Below are positions 24,713-36,207 of a stretch of DNA of 64,000 nt, piece after piece. This DNA is from Punctularia strigosozonata HHB-11173 SS5. Lineage: Eukaryota; Basidiomycota; Agaricomycetes; Corticiales; Punctulariaceae. The position numbers were made by a program, and so were the translations under genes. Positions within the stretch are counted from its first letter, which is position 1. Each line of letters starts with the position of its first letter. The notes beneath the pieces were generated by a model. That model was not told the DNA's origin and did not search any database. It saw only the letters and a list, made by a program, of their open reading frames with translations. The stretch lies in assembly GCF_000264995.1 (NCBI RefSeq), contig NW_006767455.1, positions 62,001 through 126,000 of the forward strand, in the 5' to 3' direction.

Positions 24713-25779
24713 ATGTCCACGTTCATCATCTTCCGCGACGACATTCAAGCTGCCTCTGAGTTCTTGCCGGGGAAACCCAAGGCACTCGTCAGGAAATCGA
24801 AGAAAGAGACGAAGTCATCAAGTGCGGGACCCAGTCGCTTACCACTGGCGAGCAAGCCGTCGTTCAAGAGCTCCCGGAGCCTCGCTACCCTGCAGGCAGG
24901 GCCCGATGCGCTCCCTAACAAGGAGAACGTCAACCCCTTTACCGGAGAGCGTACGCTCTCTCGTTCCGTCAAGGAGAAGAAGGGGGCGAAGAAGGCCAAG
25001 GGTATCTCGCCCAAGGCTGATGTCCTTCAGTCAAAGACGCTGCCCTCGTCCACAAAGAAAAGCTTCCGATCCGACGAAGATTGTGCATGCAGTCCATGCC
25101 CGAGCGCGGACATGTTGAACGTCATGTCGCCCCCTCTGGACTTCTCTGCGCACACGTTTAACGTCGATCCTACGGGAGATGAAGACTTCTTCTCATCCCT
25201 CAGTATCGTCACAGATTCGCTCGAGCAGATCATGATCGACGCGCGATGTTACGAGCTCACTGTCTCGCCGCTGGCGGACATATCTCCTGCATATGATTCT
25301 CCTTCTGCAAGCATCGCCAGAGGCGATAACGAACGGCTCACCGGTAGCAAGGTAAGGGCGCACGATTTCCAGAGTCGCATGCGCACGTGTCTCATACTCG
25401 TTCACAGAACCACGCCTCCTTACTTCCTAACTCCATCTCCGACTTCGGGGCCTCGATGCCTTCAGATGAAGACACGTCGCTTCCCCCATCGCCAACCCTT
25501 TCGTGGGCCCATTCGTCGGATAGCGAGAACGACGAAGACTTTTCCTGGCCACTAAACCAACAATTCATGCCGTTACCCTCCGTCTTCGGTGATGACGAGA
25601 AACCGGCAGAGGACCTGACCTCTTGCATTGACGACATTCTTGGGATGACCACGTTCACCACACCTGAACGTGAACGTATCTATTCCGGCTTCGCCCTCGT
25701 AACACCCGAGGGAAGCCCCTCTCGCTCCCGTCCAGTCGGCGTTGACTGCTTCGGCGACATCGCGTACAGACCGAACTGA
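24713..25779 (+). CDS. KEN-box protein, possibly securin-like
   Basis: Two exons (24713-25351 and 25408-25779) encode 336 residues of mostly disordered sequence. The start MSTFIIFRDDIQ is followed by a basic Ser/Lys-rich region, a clear KEN box in PNKENVNPFTGER, a possible D-box-like RLPLASK upstream, a second basic patch (SVKEKKGAKKAKG) and a long acidic Ser/Pro-rich C-terminal half with segments such as SPPLDFSAHTFNVDPTGDEDFF and SDSENDEDFSWPL. KEN boxes are degradation signals read by APC/C with Cdh1. Short hydrophobic N-terminus, KEN box, basic middle and acidic phenylalanine-containing C-terminus recall securin, the separase inhibitor, but securins diverge so fast that this cannot be decided by reading. 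It lies 390 bp after CCT1 on the same strand. Confidence 0.62.
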
Positions 25780-26278
25780 GGATAAGGATATGCTCCCGCC
25801 TCTATCATTTCCTTTCGCGCTGCCCTCGGCTGTGAGGTTGATTCCGTATACCCTCTCCCCACATGACGCCGGTCACAAATGCGCCTTGCGCACTTTACGA
25901 ATCATCCAACGACATTTTGACTCTTACGACGGACATCTGAACGATTATTTCACGACATTCATCTCATCGGACCCACGCAGAACGTGTTGTATCCTTGTGC
26001 CACCACTGTTGGCGTATGGTCCTTGTATATACACTTAACTTATTATAACATTGCTATCATCTCTATGTCAATCCCACAAATACGAGTGTGATTCTATTCG
26101 TTTGCCTCTCTTGCCTGGAGAGGGGGAGTCCGATAACGTCGCGACGAATACGACGGATCCGTAGACTTCGTACATCGTACAGCGTCACGACCATACTACA
26201 ACCGATTGTCATGCTAGACGCTTTCGATATGAGACCGCCCGAACCTGACTGAAGTACACTCACGGCGAAGGAATCACT
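25780..26278. other. Convergent 3' intergenic region
   Basis: Space between the plus-strand KEN-box gene and the minus-strand Mog1 gene. It is AT-richer than its neighbours, with tatatacacttaacttattataac near 26030-26055, as expected for 3' untranslated and polyadenylation regions on both sides. No gene is supported. Confidence 0.45.
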
Positions 26279-27179
26279 TTACGCGAACAGCCCGTAGTCG
26301 ACGATGAGCAGGCTCTGGACGACCTGCTCAAAATCCTTCTTGGCACTCTGATAGGCCTGGTCACCTGCTATCTGCTCATCGGGCAAGGCGGGGTTTATCG
26401 GGACGTTGCATGTCACCACGAAATCGATGTTGACGTTCGGTCTTTGGACCCTATACAACGCAAGTAAGATGCGAACCCGGTCCGGCGTCGTCCGGTTGAA
26501 TTTGGCGACGAGCTGATTGCCGATCAGAGTCACCGGGCTTGGAGTATCGTTCCCCGCGGATGGACTGCTTGAGACGAAGACGCTGTCCACCGAAGACGAT
26601 AGCGCGGAGTTGTCGTGCGCTACCGAATCGAAGTGGAATCTAGAACAGAAGACAAAACCGGGCCGCAGTCAGCGCCAAGATCAGCGTATGGTGATGCGTT
26701 GTCGATGGGAATATGAGGATAGACAGAACTTGGCTGCGTCCTGCGGATCGTCCGGTTGCACGCGCTCGAGGATCTCGAATATAATGCTAACGTCCGAATC
26801 GGGGCAAAGGAAGACTTCTTGCGTATCAGGAACTTGGCGAAGGTCTCTGCGCGGGTCGTGGCAAGTGCGATGGCGCAGCAAGAAAGGCGTAAAGATGACA
26901 GCATCGTCGGCGCGTTCGCGAGACCGTACAGAGACCGAGGCAACCGACATCAGGTGTCAGGCAATCGAAAAAAACGGGTCACAACGTAGATAGCCGTCGT
27001 TTCGGATCCGCAAACGTCGGGTTTGTTGGGGTCAGGGGAAGGCATCCGGGCGAAATGAGTTGTTGCAGTGCTGCGTGTGCTGCGGACAGGACGTACGATG
27101 CGTCAATGAGCCGCGTGGGTATCACCGCGGTAATAGCGCCCCCAAAGAGATCTCTTTGCCCGAAAGCAGGGAGGACCAT
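26279..27179 (-). CDS. MOG1: Ran-binding nuclear import factor Mog1
   Basis: Three exons. Exon 1 (27179-27097) gives MVLPAFGQRDLFGGAITAVI and PTRLIDAS; exon 2 starts near 26844 with DLRQVPDTQEVFL, PDSDVSIIFEILERV; exon 3 gives FHFDSVAHDNSA, ARFNRTT-like LVAKFNRTTPDRVRILLAL and LYRVQRPNVNIDFVVTCNVP, ending in the stop at 26279. LFGGAITA, IDxSDLRQVPDxQEVF and the VRILLALYRVxxxxTDxV pattern are hallmarks of Mog1, which binds Ran and acts in its nucleotide cycle during nuclear import. Predicted length is about 193 residues, in line with the family. The first intron, about 250 bp with a gtacgt donor, is four to five times longer than the others in this window, although its place inside IDAS-DLRQVP is firm. 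Confidence 0.9.
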
Positions 27180-27677
27180 CGTGGACTGGAAGTAGCTTGG
27201 GCGGTATGGGTACCGGTGTATTCACTCAGGTTGTGGAAGATCGTCAAAGCCATGCAAGGCGGTGCTCCCGGCGTTCTCACTAAAGCACCCCTATGGTAGG
27301 GTTAGGGCCACCCCGCAGTGCAGCGGTGCGCAGCAGAGGTGAAGCATGCTAGCTACGAGCTCCGCAGTCCGCGTCCGCAGAACAAGCGATTGCACAGTCC
27401 GGACGTGCGTCTGCGGTCAGACTGTTCCTTTTACCGCTGCCTTCACCCCTCTGAGTCTCTAGACTGACGGAATCATTGAATCGAGGCGGAGTGCCCAGCG
27501 TCAGTTATGTTGATTGATCAGTCGGGCGTCGTATATCTCGGGAGGTGGACGAAAGCGCAGCAGCAGCACCATCTCGACAACGCGTCGCCCCCGATCTCGC
27601 CTTTCGCGACCGCCTGCGCCATCACTGGTACCGCTGTTGCTACTGCTGAAGCTGACAGCGAAGAAGAAGACTTCAAC
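27180..27677. promoter_or_regulatory. Shared divergent region, MOG1 / SDR
   Basis: About 500 bp between two divergent start codons. It includes a CAG-type short repeat around 27560 (cgcagcagcagcac) and GAAGAAGAAG just before the dehydrogenase start. A tagggttaggg word near 27298 resembles telomere repeat but occurs once. No TATA box was seen on either side. Confidence 0.4.
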
Positions 27678-28501
27678 ATGTCGCTGCGCGGGAGAGTCAT
27701 CCTCATCACAGGCGCAGGTAAGCACGCAATCCACCCTCTCTCCCGGTCGACGAGGTACTGATCTAAAGATGGTCGTCAGGCTCGGGAGTTGGTCGCGCAG
27801 CCGCCTTGCACATAGCCAAACGCACCGTGCACAATCCAGCCAAACTCTTCCTTGCAGACGTCTCGTCTGGAGGCCTGCGGGAGACGTTGTCCATGCTGCC
27901 GCCAGAAGCGGTCGCCTACGGCACTGTCTTCAATAGCTCAGATTCCGCGGCGTGCCGAGAGTTCGTGATGGATGCTGTAAAGAAGGAGGGGCGCATCGAT
28001 GGCGCGCTGTTGTGCGCGGGGATGCCGGCGATGGCAATGCCCATACGCGAAACGTCAGACGAGTACTTCCAGCAGGTGATGACCGCAAACGTCTTCAGCC
28101 TGTTCGCGACAATACGCGCGATCGTAGCGCTTCCCGTGTCGCAGACGCCGGGGACGAGCATCGTCGCGGTGTCATCGGGCGTAGGGATTGAAGGTGCGGC
28201 GGACTTGAGCGCGTACAGCGCGACGAAGGCGGCGGTGATTGGGTTTTGCAAGAGCCTAGCTAAGGAGTTGGGGCCTAGGGGGATGCGGGTCAATGCGTTA
28301 GCACCGGCATACATTCAAGCAGGGAGAGAGAGGGGCGCGATGGCCATGAATGGAGAGGATGTGGGGAGGAGCGCGTCGGAGCGAACACCTTTGGGACGCA
28401 TGGGCCAACCGGAAGAGGTTGCGAGCGCAGCCGCGTTTCTGTTGAGCGGGGACAGCAGTTTCATCAGTGGGAGCGTCATGGAGATCGACGGAGGGAAATA
28501 G
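27678..28501 (+). CDS. Short-chain dehydrogenase/reductase (classical SDR)
   Basis: Two exons (27678-27717, 27780-28501) encode 253 residues. The cofactor motif TGAGSGVG is assembled across the intron. The catalytic Ser lies in VAVSSGVGIEG and the Tyr/Lys pair in SAYSATKAAV. The usual NNAG segment reads LLCAGMP, a relaxed version. Downstream are NALAPAYI and the C-terminal phrase SSFISGSVMEIDGG, typical of the FabG-like classical group that oxidises or reduces hydroxy/oxo substrates with NAD(P)(H). The Asp in FLADVSS at the end of beta strand 2 suggests a preference for NAD(H). Substrate cannot be told. No targeting signal or membrane segment is visible. Confidence 0.88.
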
Positions 28502-28856
28502 AGATCCTCATGGAACTTCACGCCTATTTATTCATTCAACATAATCTTGTCGTAATAGCTGTTTCCCGCATTAGTATATTCGTGCTCTGTGAATGAAGAT
28601 CAGGGGGGAGCTCACCGTTCGTTCTACGAAAGCACCCTGCGGATGTGTTTAAGGTCTGCATTGAATTTGATTATCGATGGACGCCTAATCTGCCGGTAAC
28701 GTATCCTTGCTCGCGGGAACCCAAGCTCGTCGTTATCAGAGTACAGTTATGATTGATACAGATATGATACATTGGAGGTCTGCATCTGGAGATAGAAACG
28801 TCAGCGAATCACAGGAAAGCAGTACAACGTCGTCTCACCTGCACGCGCTTCCAAGA
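28502..28856. other. Convergent 3' region, SDR / Tma20
   Basis: About 350 bp between two convergent genes. AT-rich patches such as ctatttattcattcaacataatc just after the dehydrogenase stop fit a polyadenylation region. No gene is seen. Confidence 0.45.
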
Positions 28857-29578
28857 CTATATCTTCACCAAACTCCAGAGCTCATCCCCAAGATACGTGA
28901 CTGTTTCTACTCCCACATCCTTGTTGACGCGCTTGATGTCCTCAGTGCTAAGCTTCGTGATCCCAATGCCGACAGGATGCTCCTTTCCCTCCGCAAATAT
29001 CGCGACGGGGGTATTTTCAGGAAGCGCCTTCTCCTTGGGAGGAAGCCAGCCACCGGCGGAGGTCAGTCCGGGGCACATCATGTGCGCGCCTGCGAGAAGG
29101 AAACGGATGGCGCCTCGGTCTATTCCGACTTTAGGAAGAAGGAACGGATCTTGAGGAGGATTTGGACATCAGCATAAACCATATAGAGGACGAAAGTATA
29201 ACATACACTTATGGAGTAGTCTTAGCGTCGGGTACAAGGGTTCATCAAAGTGCTGGAAGAACAGTGGTTCGCCTTGCACAGCATATATGGAGATATGATC
29301 TCTGCTAGGATGAGTATCAACATTGGGCGGTATGTTTAACGGGATTAGGTAGTTCGCACCACTTGACATGCACAAGAGTCTCCTTCTTCGGCCATATCGA
29401 TTCCAGGGTTTCCGCGTCGATTATCCACTGGGTGAGGAGAGCGGATCGGATAGATCTCTGCACCGAAGACTTGACCGGTGTCTGCCCCGAGATATCGGTT
29501 GCTGCATGAAACCTGTCACATCATATTATTAGAGAGTATCGTTTAGATGTAAATGCCCATGCCTCACTTCTTGAACAT
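28857..29578 (-). CDS. TMA20: Translation machinery-associated protein Tma20 / MCT-1
   Basis: The first exon is only 11 nt (start at 29576-29578) and splices to give MFKKFHAATDISGQTPVKSS. Next come a basic helical part (VQRSIRSALLTQWIID, WPKKETLVHVK), the segment GEPLFFQHFDEPLYPTLRLL, PFLPKVGIDRGAIRFLLAG and a C-terminal PUA domain with MMCPGLTSAGGWLP, VAIFAEGKEHPVGIG and TYLGDELW. This is the complete Tma20/MCT-1 pattern. With its partner Tma22/DENR the protein removes 40S subunits and deacylated tRNA after termination and supports reinitiation. Length is about 180 residues, as usual. It is divergent from CRM1 with 232 bp between starts. Confidence 0.93.
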
Positions 29579-29810
29579 GGTGGTCCTCACTGAACGTGTA
29601 CCTGGCGTGTATCGATGCCCGAAGCAAGAGCCTGCAAGCGAGGCCTTCAAGCGCCCAGTGGCTGTGGGATCAGACCACCTGACCACTGAATTCAGGCTGA
29701 GATTTCCGCTTTAGGCCCTCAGCCCAGCCTCAACACCAGCTGTGACCAAGCAGCAATCTTGCCACCAACCACACACGACGGCGACGCGTTAATCGCACAA
29801 CGCTGCAGCC
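29579..29810. promoter_or_regulatory. Shared divergent promoter, TMA20 / CRM1
   Basis: The 232-bp gap between divergent start codons must contain both promoters. No TATA box is obvious. The part near CRM1 contains ccacacacgacggcgacgcg just upstream of its start codon. Confidence 0.55.
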
Positions 29811-32800
29811 ATGGAGGTATGTGGGATGTTTTCTGTAATGCACGTCAAGCTCCGAGACCGATGCGCGTCGCTTTCCAGGCTATACTCGACTTCAACCAGG
29901 AGTTCGATGTTGGGCTCCTCGATAAGATTGTCATGGCGTTCTACACCGGGGCGGGAGCTGAGGTGCGTTCCTGTCGTATTGAATCTATTAAACACAGATC
30001 TGATCCTTGTTCCTGTTCCTTCCATCGTTCTACGCGCGAATAGCAACAACAAGCTCAGCAGATCCTCACTCGGTTCCAAGAGGATCCGAACTCGTGGACG
30101 CGGGTTCCGGATATCCTCGAGCGGTCATCATTTCCTCAGTCAAAGGTACGAATGCTTTCTCGCAAGCGTTCGCTCTGTTTCAGATCCTTAACTTCCAACA
30201 CTTCACCCGTAGTACATCGGCCTACAGATCCTGGAGAAGCTGATCCTCACGCGATGGAAGACCTTGCCCGATGGGCAGCGACAAGGTAAGCTCGTTGTTT
30301 CTACTCCTGTTCTGATGACCGAACTGCTCGCAGGTATCCGGAACTTCATCATCGGCATAACGGTCAAAATCGCCTCGGACGAGACATCCTTGCGGAAGGA
30401 GAAGACTTTCATCAACAAGATCAACCTTGCCCTCGTTCAAGTGCGTCGTCTGACCCTCATATAAACATGCAATTCACCCTGACGTCGTCTATCCGGCACC
30501 GTAGATTCTCAAGCAGGAATGGCCACACAATTGGCCTACGTTCATCCCCGAACTGGTCGAATCTTCCAAAACGAACCTGTCGCTCTGCGAGAACAACATG
30601 GTCATCCTGAAGCTCCTCTCCGAAGAGATTTTTGACTACTCTGCGGAGCAGATGACTCAGGCGAAGGCGAAAAATCTGAAAAACCAGATGTCGGGCGAGT
30701 TTTCGGACGTATTCAAGCTGTGCCAGGAGATTCTCGAAGAGGCGCAGAAGACGAGTTTGATCAAGGCTACTCTCGAGACGTTGCTTCGCTTCTTGAATTG
30801 GATTCCTCTCGGTTATATTTTCGAGACGACCATCATCGATTTGCTTCTTAGCAGGGTACGTTCATCTCCAGAGCTCTTCACCGTGATCAGAAAGAACTTA
30901 ATTTATTGATATTAGTTCCTTGAAGCACCGGAGTTCCGAAATCTTACGCTCAAATGCCTGGCTGAAATTGCCGGGCTGAACGTTGGCCCCGAGTACGACC
31001 AGAAATTCGCTGTCCTGTTCGCCCTCGTCATGACCTCCACGAATCGCATGATTCCTCCCAATACCAACATTGCGCAAGCGTATGCAAATGCCGGCGACTC
31101 CGGGCAAGAGCTCGTCCTCAACCTCGCCCTGTTCCTCGCGAACTTCCTTTCGAACCACCTCCGTGTCGTGGAAACGGAGGACAACCGCGACGTGCTCTTG
31201 AACGCTCACCTCTATATGGTGAAGATATCCCAGGTCGACGAGCGAGAAATCTTCAAAATCTGTTTGGAATACTGGCTCACGCTTGTGAAGGAGCTGTACG
31301 AGGAGATTCAGAGTCTGCCCATTGGAGACAGTGGACTTCTGATGGGCCTCAGCTTGGGCACCGGTAGCTCAAGCGTACTCAATGGCATGGCCTTACGCAA
31401 GAATATCTACAGCGATGTCCTGTCGAACCTCCGTCTGGTCGTCATTGAGCGGATGGTCAAGCCCGAAGAGGTTCGTACCTCGTTCTCGCGCCGTAAAACT
31501 CAACACTGACGCATCGCAGGTCTTGATCGTGGAAAACGAAGAAGGCGAAATTGTTCGCGAATTCATGAAGGAAAGCGACACGATCGTGCTGTACAAGAGT
31601 ATGCGCGAGCTGCTCGTGTACCTCACTCACTTGGACGTCGTCGACACCGAGACAATCTTGACCGAGAAGCTTGCCAAGCAAGTTGATGGTAGCGAGTGGT
31701 CTTGGAACAACCTGAACACGCTCTGCTGGGCCATCGGTTCCATCTCCGGAGCTATGAGTCAGTATTTTCTGGTCATCACAGTATCCTCGGCTGACTTCCC
31801 CATCTGTAGACGAAGAGACTGAGAAGCGGTTCCTGGTAACGGTAATTAAGGACCTTCTTGGGCTCTGCGAGATGAAGCGTGGCAAGGACAACAAGGCCGT
31901 CGTCGCGTCGAACATCATGTATATCGTCGGCCAGTACCCCCGCTTCCTCAAGGCGCATTGGAAGTTCCTCAAGACTGTTGTCAACAAGCTTTTCGAATTC
32001 ATGCACGAGACGCATGAGGGTGTACAGGACATGGCTTGCGACACCTTCATCAAGATTGCGCAGAAGTGCAGGAGACATTTCGTCATGCAGCAAAGCGGAG
32101 AGTCCGAGCCCTTCGTAGATGAGATCCTCAGAAACCTGCACCGGATCACGGTAGACCTGTCTGCGCAACAGGTGCATCATCTCCATATTCTCCCCTTTAC
32201 CTGCAGTACTTACGTGTTCCTTTCAGGTCCATACTTTTTACGAAGCCGTTGGGTACATGATCTCGGCCCAGCCGAACAAGCCGACTCAAGAAAAGCTCAT
32301 CGCCAAACTTATGGAGCTTCCCAACAACGCAGTACGTGTATTAGATGTTACTGTCCAAACATGGATTGACTGAGGCCTCCTGAACGTAGTGGGATTCCTT
32401 GATGGCGCAGGCTGCGCAGAACATGGACGTCTTGAGCAGCATGGACAACATCAAGATTCTTTCGAATGTTCTAAAGACCAACGTATCGGCTTGCACGTCT
32501 ATCGGCGCATTCTACGTTCCTCAGATCGGCCGGATCTACCTCGACATGCTTGGTCTCTACAAGGCGGTCAGCGGAATCATAAGCGATACGGTGAAACTTG
32601 AGGGTGCGTGAGGCGCTCATTTACCAAACCTGCATCAGTTGCTCACGGCCGTCTCAGGCGTCGTTGCAACCAAGACGCCGAAGATACGTCAATTGCGGAC
32701 GATTAAAAAGGAAATTCTGAAGCTCATGGAGACTTACATCAAGAAGGCCGAAGATTTCGAGGCCGTCAACAACAACTTCATCCCTCCGTTGTTCGACGCC

Positions 32801-33843
32801 ATCCTCGGCGACTACAGCCGCAATGTCGAGCAAGCCCGTGACGCGGAGGTGCTCAATGTCATGGTCACCATCATGAACACCCGCTTGGGCCCTCTTCTGA
32901 CGCCTCAAGTCCCCCCAATCTTGGACGCGGTCTTCATGCCAACGCTGAACATGATCAACCGCGACTTTTCGGAGTACCCCGAGCACCGCGTTGGCTTCTT
33001 CAAGCTGCTGCGCGCTATCAACCTCAACTGCTTCCCTGGTACGTTATCGTTTCGCTTGCGAAAGGCTATCGGTGGCTGAACCAAGTCACAGCGCTATTGA
33101 CTCTCCCTCCCGAGCAATTCAAGCTGTTCATGGACAGCATCATGTGGGCTATCAAGCACACCATGCGAGACATCGCGGACATTGGCTTGAACTGTACGTG
33201 GTCCCCCCGTTCTCCTGATGTGGACCAACCTGACCTGTACCACAGTATGCTTGGAGGTTATCAACAACTTCGCCGGCGCGGACCCAGCTGTCGCGAGCAG
33301 CTTCTTCCAAGCCTACTTCGTCAGCATTATGCAAGACATCTTCTTTGTGCTCACGGATACGGACCATAAGAGCGGATTCAAGCTTCAAAGCCTGGTCTTG
33401 GCTCGGTTGTTCACTCTCGTGGAGACGAACCTTGTGGCTGGACCCCTTGACCCTTCACAAGAAGCCAGCGAAGCAAACCCCGTCTTCCTCCGGAGATACA
33501 CAGCGAGCATCCTCAAATCGGCTTTCCCGAACGTTCACCCGTCAGTGCTGCCATATATTGGAGCGATGCGCCTATCTGACCGTTGTCTTGGTTCTCTAGA
33601 ACACAAGTGGAAATGTTCGTCCAGAACCTTGCAGATTATCACAACGATATCAACCGCTTCAAGCTTGCCTTACGCGACTTCCTCGTCCAGCTCAAGGAGT
33701 TCTCGGGCGACAACGCGGAACTCTACCTGGAGGAGAAGGAGGCCGAACAACAGCAAAAGGCAGCGGAAGAGCGCGAGAATGCGATGCGCATCCCAGGCAT
33801 GCTCAAACCCTCTCAAATAGAGGATCGCGACGAAGATATATGA
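29811..33843 (+). CDS. CRM1: Nuclear export receptor Crm1/exportin-1
   Basis: Multi-exon gene; the first coding exon is just ATGGAG (29811-29816) and splices to [20 protein letters not shown]. The importin-beta N-terminal region follows ([19 protein letters not shown]), then the long HEAT-repeat body with the family signatures [60 protein letters not shown] and [16 protein letters not shown]. The C-terminus [18 protein letters not shown] ends at 33843. Crm1 with RanGTP exports proteins carrying leucine-rich nuclear export signals. The cysteine that in human and fission yeast Crm1 reacts with leptomycin B lies in the conserved QDMACDTF segment and is present here (codon at 32037-32039). All regions are in order and no break was found. 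Confidence 0.96.
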
Positions 33844-34258
33844 TGCGTCACGATCCACGACCATTCGGACTTTGCTTTGGTTGGCGTCTATACGATCCGC
33901 CACTAATGCGCGCGTTCAAGTTCACGACTATAATCCCCCCTTAACCAGTCTTCACTATTAGCTATCCGGTATTTTCGCGCTGCTTGCTAGTCATTACGCA
34001 ATGTCTTGCTATCCACTGTAATTGTAGATCCCATAGCCCGTATCAATGACAAAAAGAAGCAACGATGTATCTTATAATGTAAACTGCTTCTGTTGTATGG
34101 CGGTCGGACACAGAATGACACTGCGTAGGTTTGCTATCGCTATTTTGACGTGAGGTGATGATCGCGGTGAATCCAAGTCGTATCATTGCAAGAGTCAAGA
34201 TAGTACGGATCAAAGGTATAAAGGTATAAATACAACGCCGCATCCATCGCCTACGCGC
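33844..34258. other. Convergent 3' region, CRM1 / polygalacturonase
   Basis: About 415 bp, AT-richer than the coding parts, with aaggtataaaggtataaatac near 34217. It serves as 3' untranslated region for both convergent genes. Open frames here are short and unsupported. Confidence 0.45.
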
Positions 34259-36109
34259 TCAGTAGGAACCGCCAGAAATCTGCGTAACTTTCAGCGTGGT
34301 GGTAACAATCCATGGATCATAGATGCTCACGGTAGCAGAGGCCGCTTTGATGACCGACGTCTTTCCGCCAGTCACGGTGAGCTCACCCCAGTTCCAGGTC
34401 CTTCACGTGGGGAAGGGATCTGATTAGGCATGTGCAATAACTCTATGGCATGCCCGCGCTTACCCGGAGCATGCACCGCTGCCGCAGTTGACGGCGACAC
34501 GAGTAGCGCTGCTGTCAACTGCCACTGTAGTTTTGCTACCAGTGAAGTTGATGCCACTGGACGTTCTTGTCAGTCAAGGAATAATCACAATCATGAATTC
34601 AAGAGACGCGTACCTGATGGAGGCCCCCGTGCCGGGAGTGCCGAAACTGTCGGGGTAAGACTCGGTGACGAGGATACCGTAGTCGGTGATTCCGCTCAAG
34701 GTGTTCCTAAGGACTGCTATCAGTGTCAAGATGTTGGCAAGAGCGATGCTGTATAATTACCCGCTGTAAGTGACACCGCTCACGCTTGCGCTGGTGGCGT
34801 CAGCATTGACCTTGATGCGGAGACCGTTCTGGGAGTTGGTGACGGTGTTTCCGCTGAGGGAACGCTAAGAACTGATTTCGGGGTTGCGTTGAATTCACAC
34901 TGTACCTAATGGTCACTCCGCTGACGGTCTTTCCGGAGGCGATGGAACCTAACAAAGCTGTGAGACCCTTGAAATGGTTGATGGAGTTCTCATCCTTACC
35001 GATAGAGATTCCGTGGCCACCGGAGCACTGGTTGTTCTGGAAGACAATGTTGCTGCCAGCATTGATGGCAATGCAATCGTCCTGGTTCTTGATGACTATC
35101 TATAGGTCAGCAGCCGTTCCTCAGCTCTTTAAGGTGGACTTACGTACCGGAGTTCTGGATAGTGACATCGCTCTCGGAGCAGTCGAAGCCCTGCAGAAAG
35201 GAGTTGATGAACAAAATATATCGACAATACGGAAATCTTACGTCAGTGTTGTGCCCGAGGCTGTTAGTGTCGCCGGCGGCTGACAACACAGCGTCAGCTA
35301 CATCATGCTGCAAGGAGCGCTGAACCTACAGTTGTCGACTGTGACACCGCTCACTACCACAGGGTCGTCGTTACCCATCGATATGGCTTGAGCAGGAGTG
35401 TTCAGAATGGTGAAGTTCTCGAGAGTACCAGACGCTTTCAACCTGATCGAACATCGGATCAGAAGCCCATAGGATCAGTTCCAAGGCTTCCGAAACTCAC
35501 TTCATGAAAGGATGCGGCTTGGTCTTCCCGCCGTTCGTGCCCTCTCCGTCCCAGTAATCCGGACCATTGCCCTGTAGGACTGTAAGATTCGTTATGAGAC
35601 AACCAAACTGATACCACATACGTCGAATTTGTGTCCATTTCCCTAAGCAGATTGAGGTAGGCATGATTAAGAGCCAAATATGAGTTACAGCCCGACGTAC
35701 ATTGAAGGTGATGCCAGTGCCGGCTGAACGATGGACAAGATTAATACTGTTCATCAGCTTCGCAACTTATTAGCCTACCGATCGTGACAAGCGGGCCAGA
35801 AGCTTTTAGTGGGATATGAGTGAGGAACTGACATTAGACTCCGGTCTAGTACTCACAGGTCGTGCTAGCAAACGTCACGTCGCCGGACATGGTGACACTG
35901 GCGCCCTCAGCAAAGTTCATAGTCAAAGTCGAGCCAGAGGGGACAGTGAACGACGAGATGACGACACTAGAGCAAGACGAAAGGCTGGATGCCGAAGAGA
36001 CCGAGTTTACGGTGCACGTCGCGCGCTTGGCCGTGTCAGTACCCGAGGGCATCGCCAAGGCGAGTCGAGCGAGGACGAAAGCAGCGAGGATGGTCTTAGC
36101 GGAGATCAT
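34259..36109 (-). CDS. Secreted endopolygalacturonase, GH28
   Basis: Minus-strand gene with about ten short exons. The N-terminus MISAKTILAAFVLARLALA is a signal peptide, followed by MPSGTDTAKR with a likely Kex2-type KR site and a Ser-rich start of the mature protein. The beta-helix enzyme shows all four GH28 active-site motifs: NTD in SLGHNTDGFDCS, the catalytic Asp pair in NQDDCIAI, GHG in CSGGHGISIGK and RIK in NGLRIKVN. The segment YWDGEGTNGGKTKPHPF is also typical. GH28 endopolygalacturonases cut the homogalacturonan of plant cell walls, so the fungus probably meets plant tissue or litter. The start at 36107-36109 is preferred over an upstream in-frame ATG because it begins right at the signal peptide. 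A TATA box lies about 90 bp upstream. The stop spans 34259-34261. Confidence 0.93.
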
Positions 36110-36200
36110 TGTGGCCAACGAGTAGAGCAAGAGCGCGAGATACACCGGGTACTTGCAAGGAGTCAAGTAAACCTGGGCCGAACGGGATCCTCCAGAGCGG

Positions 36201-36207
36201 TTTTATA
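36201..36207 (-). promoter_or_regulatory. TATA box of the polygalacturonase gene
   Basis: On the coding strand the sequence reads gcgtataaaaccgc, a consensus TATAAAA about 92 bp before the start codon at 36109. Position and consensus fit a core promoter of a strongly inducible secreted enzyme. Confidence 0.65.

Noticed and set aside
27296-27308. Telomere-like word ggtagggttaggg
   Set aside because: Occurs once, inside a region between two housekeeping genes; no tandem array, so chance or a Tbf1/Teb1-like promoter word at most.
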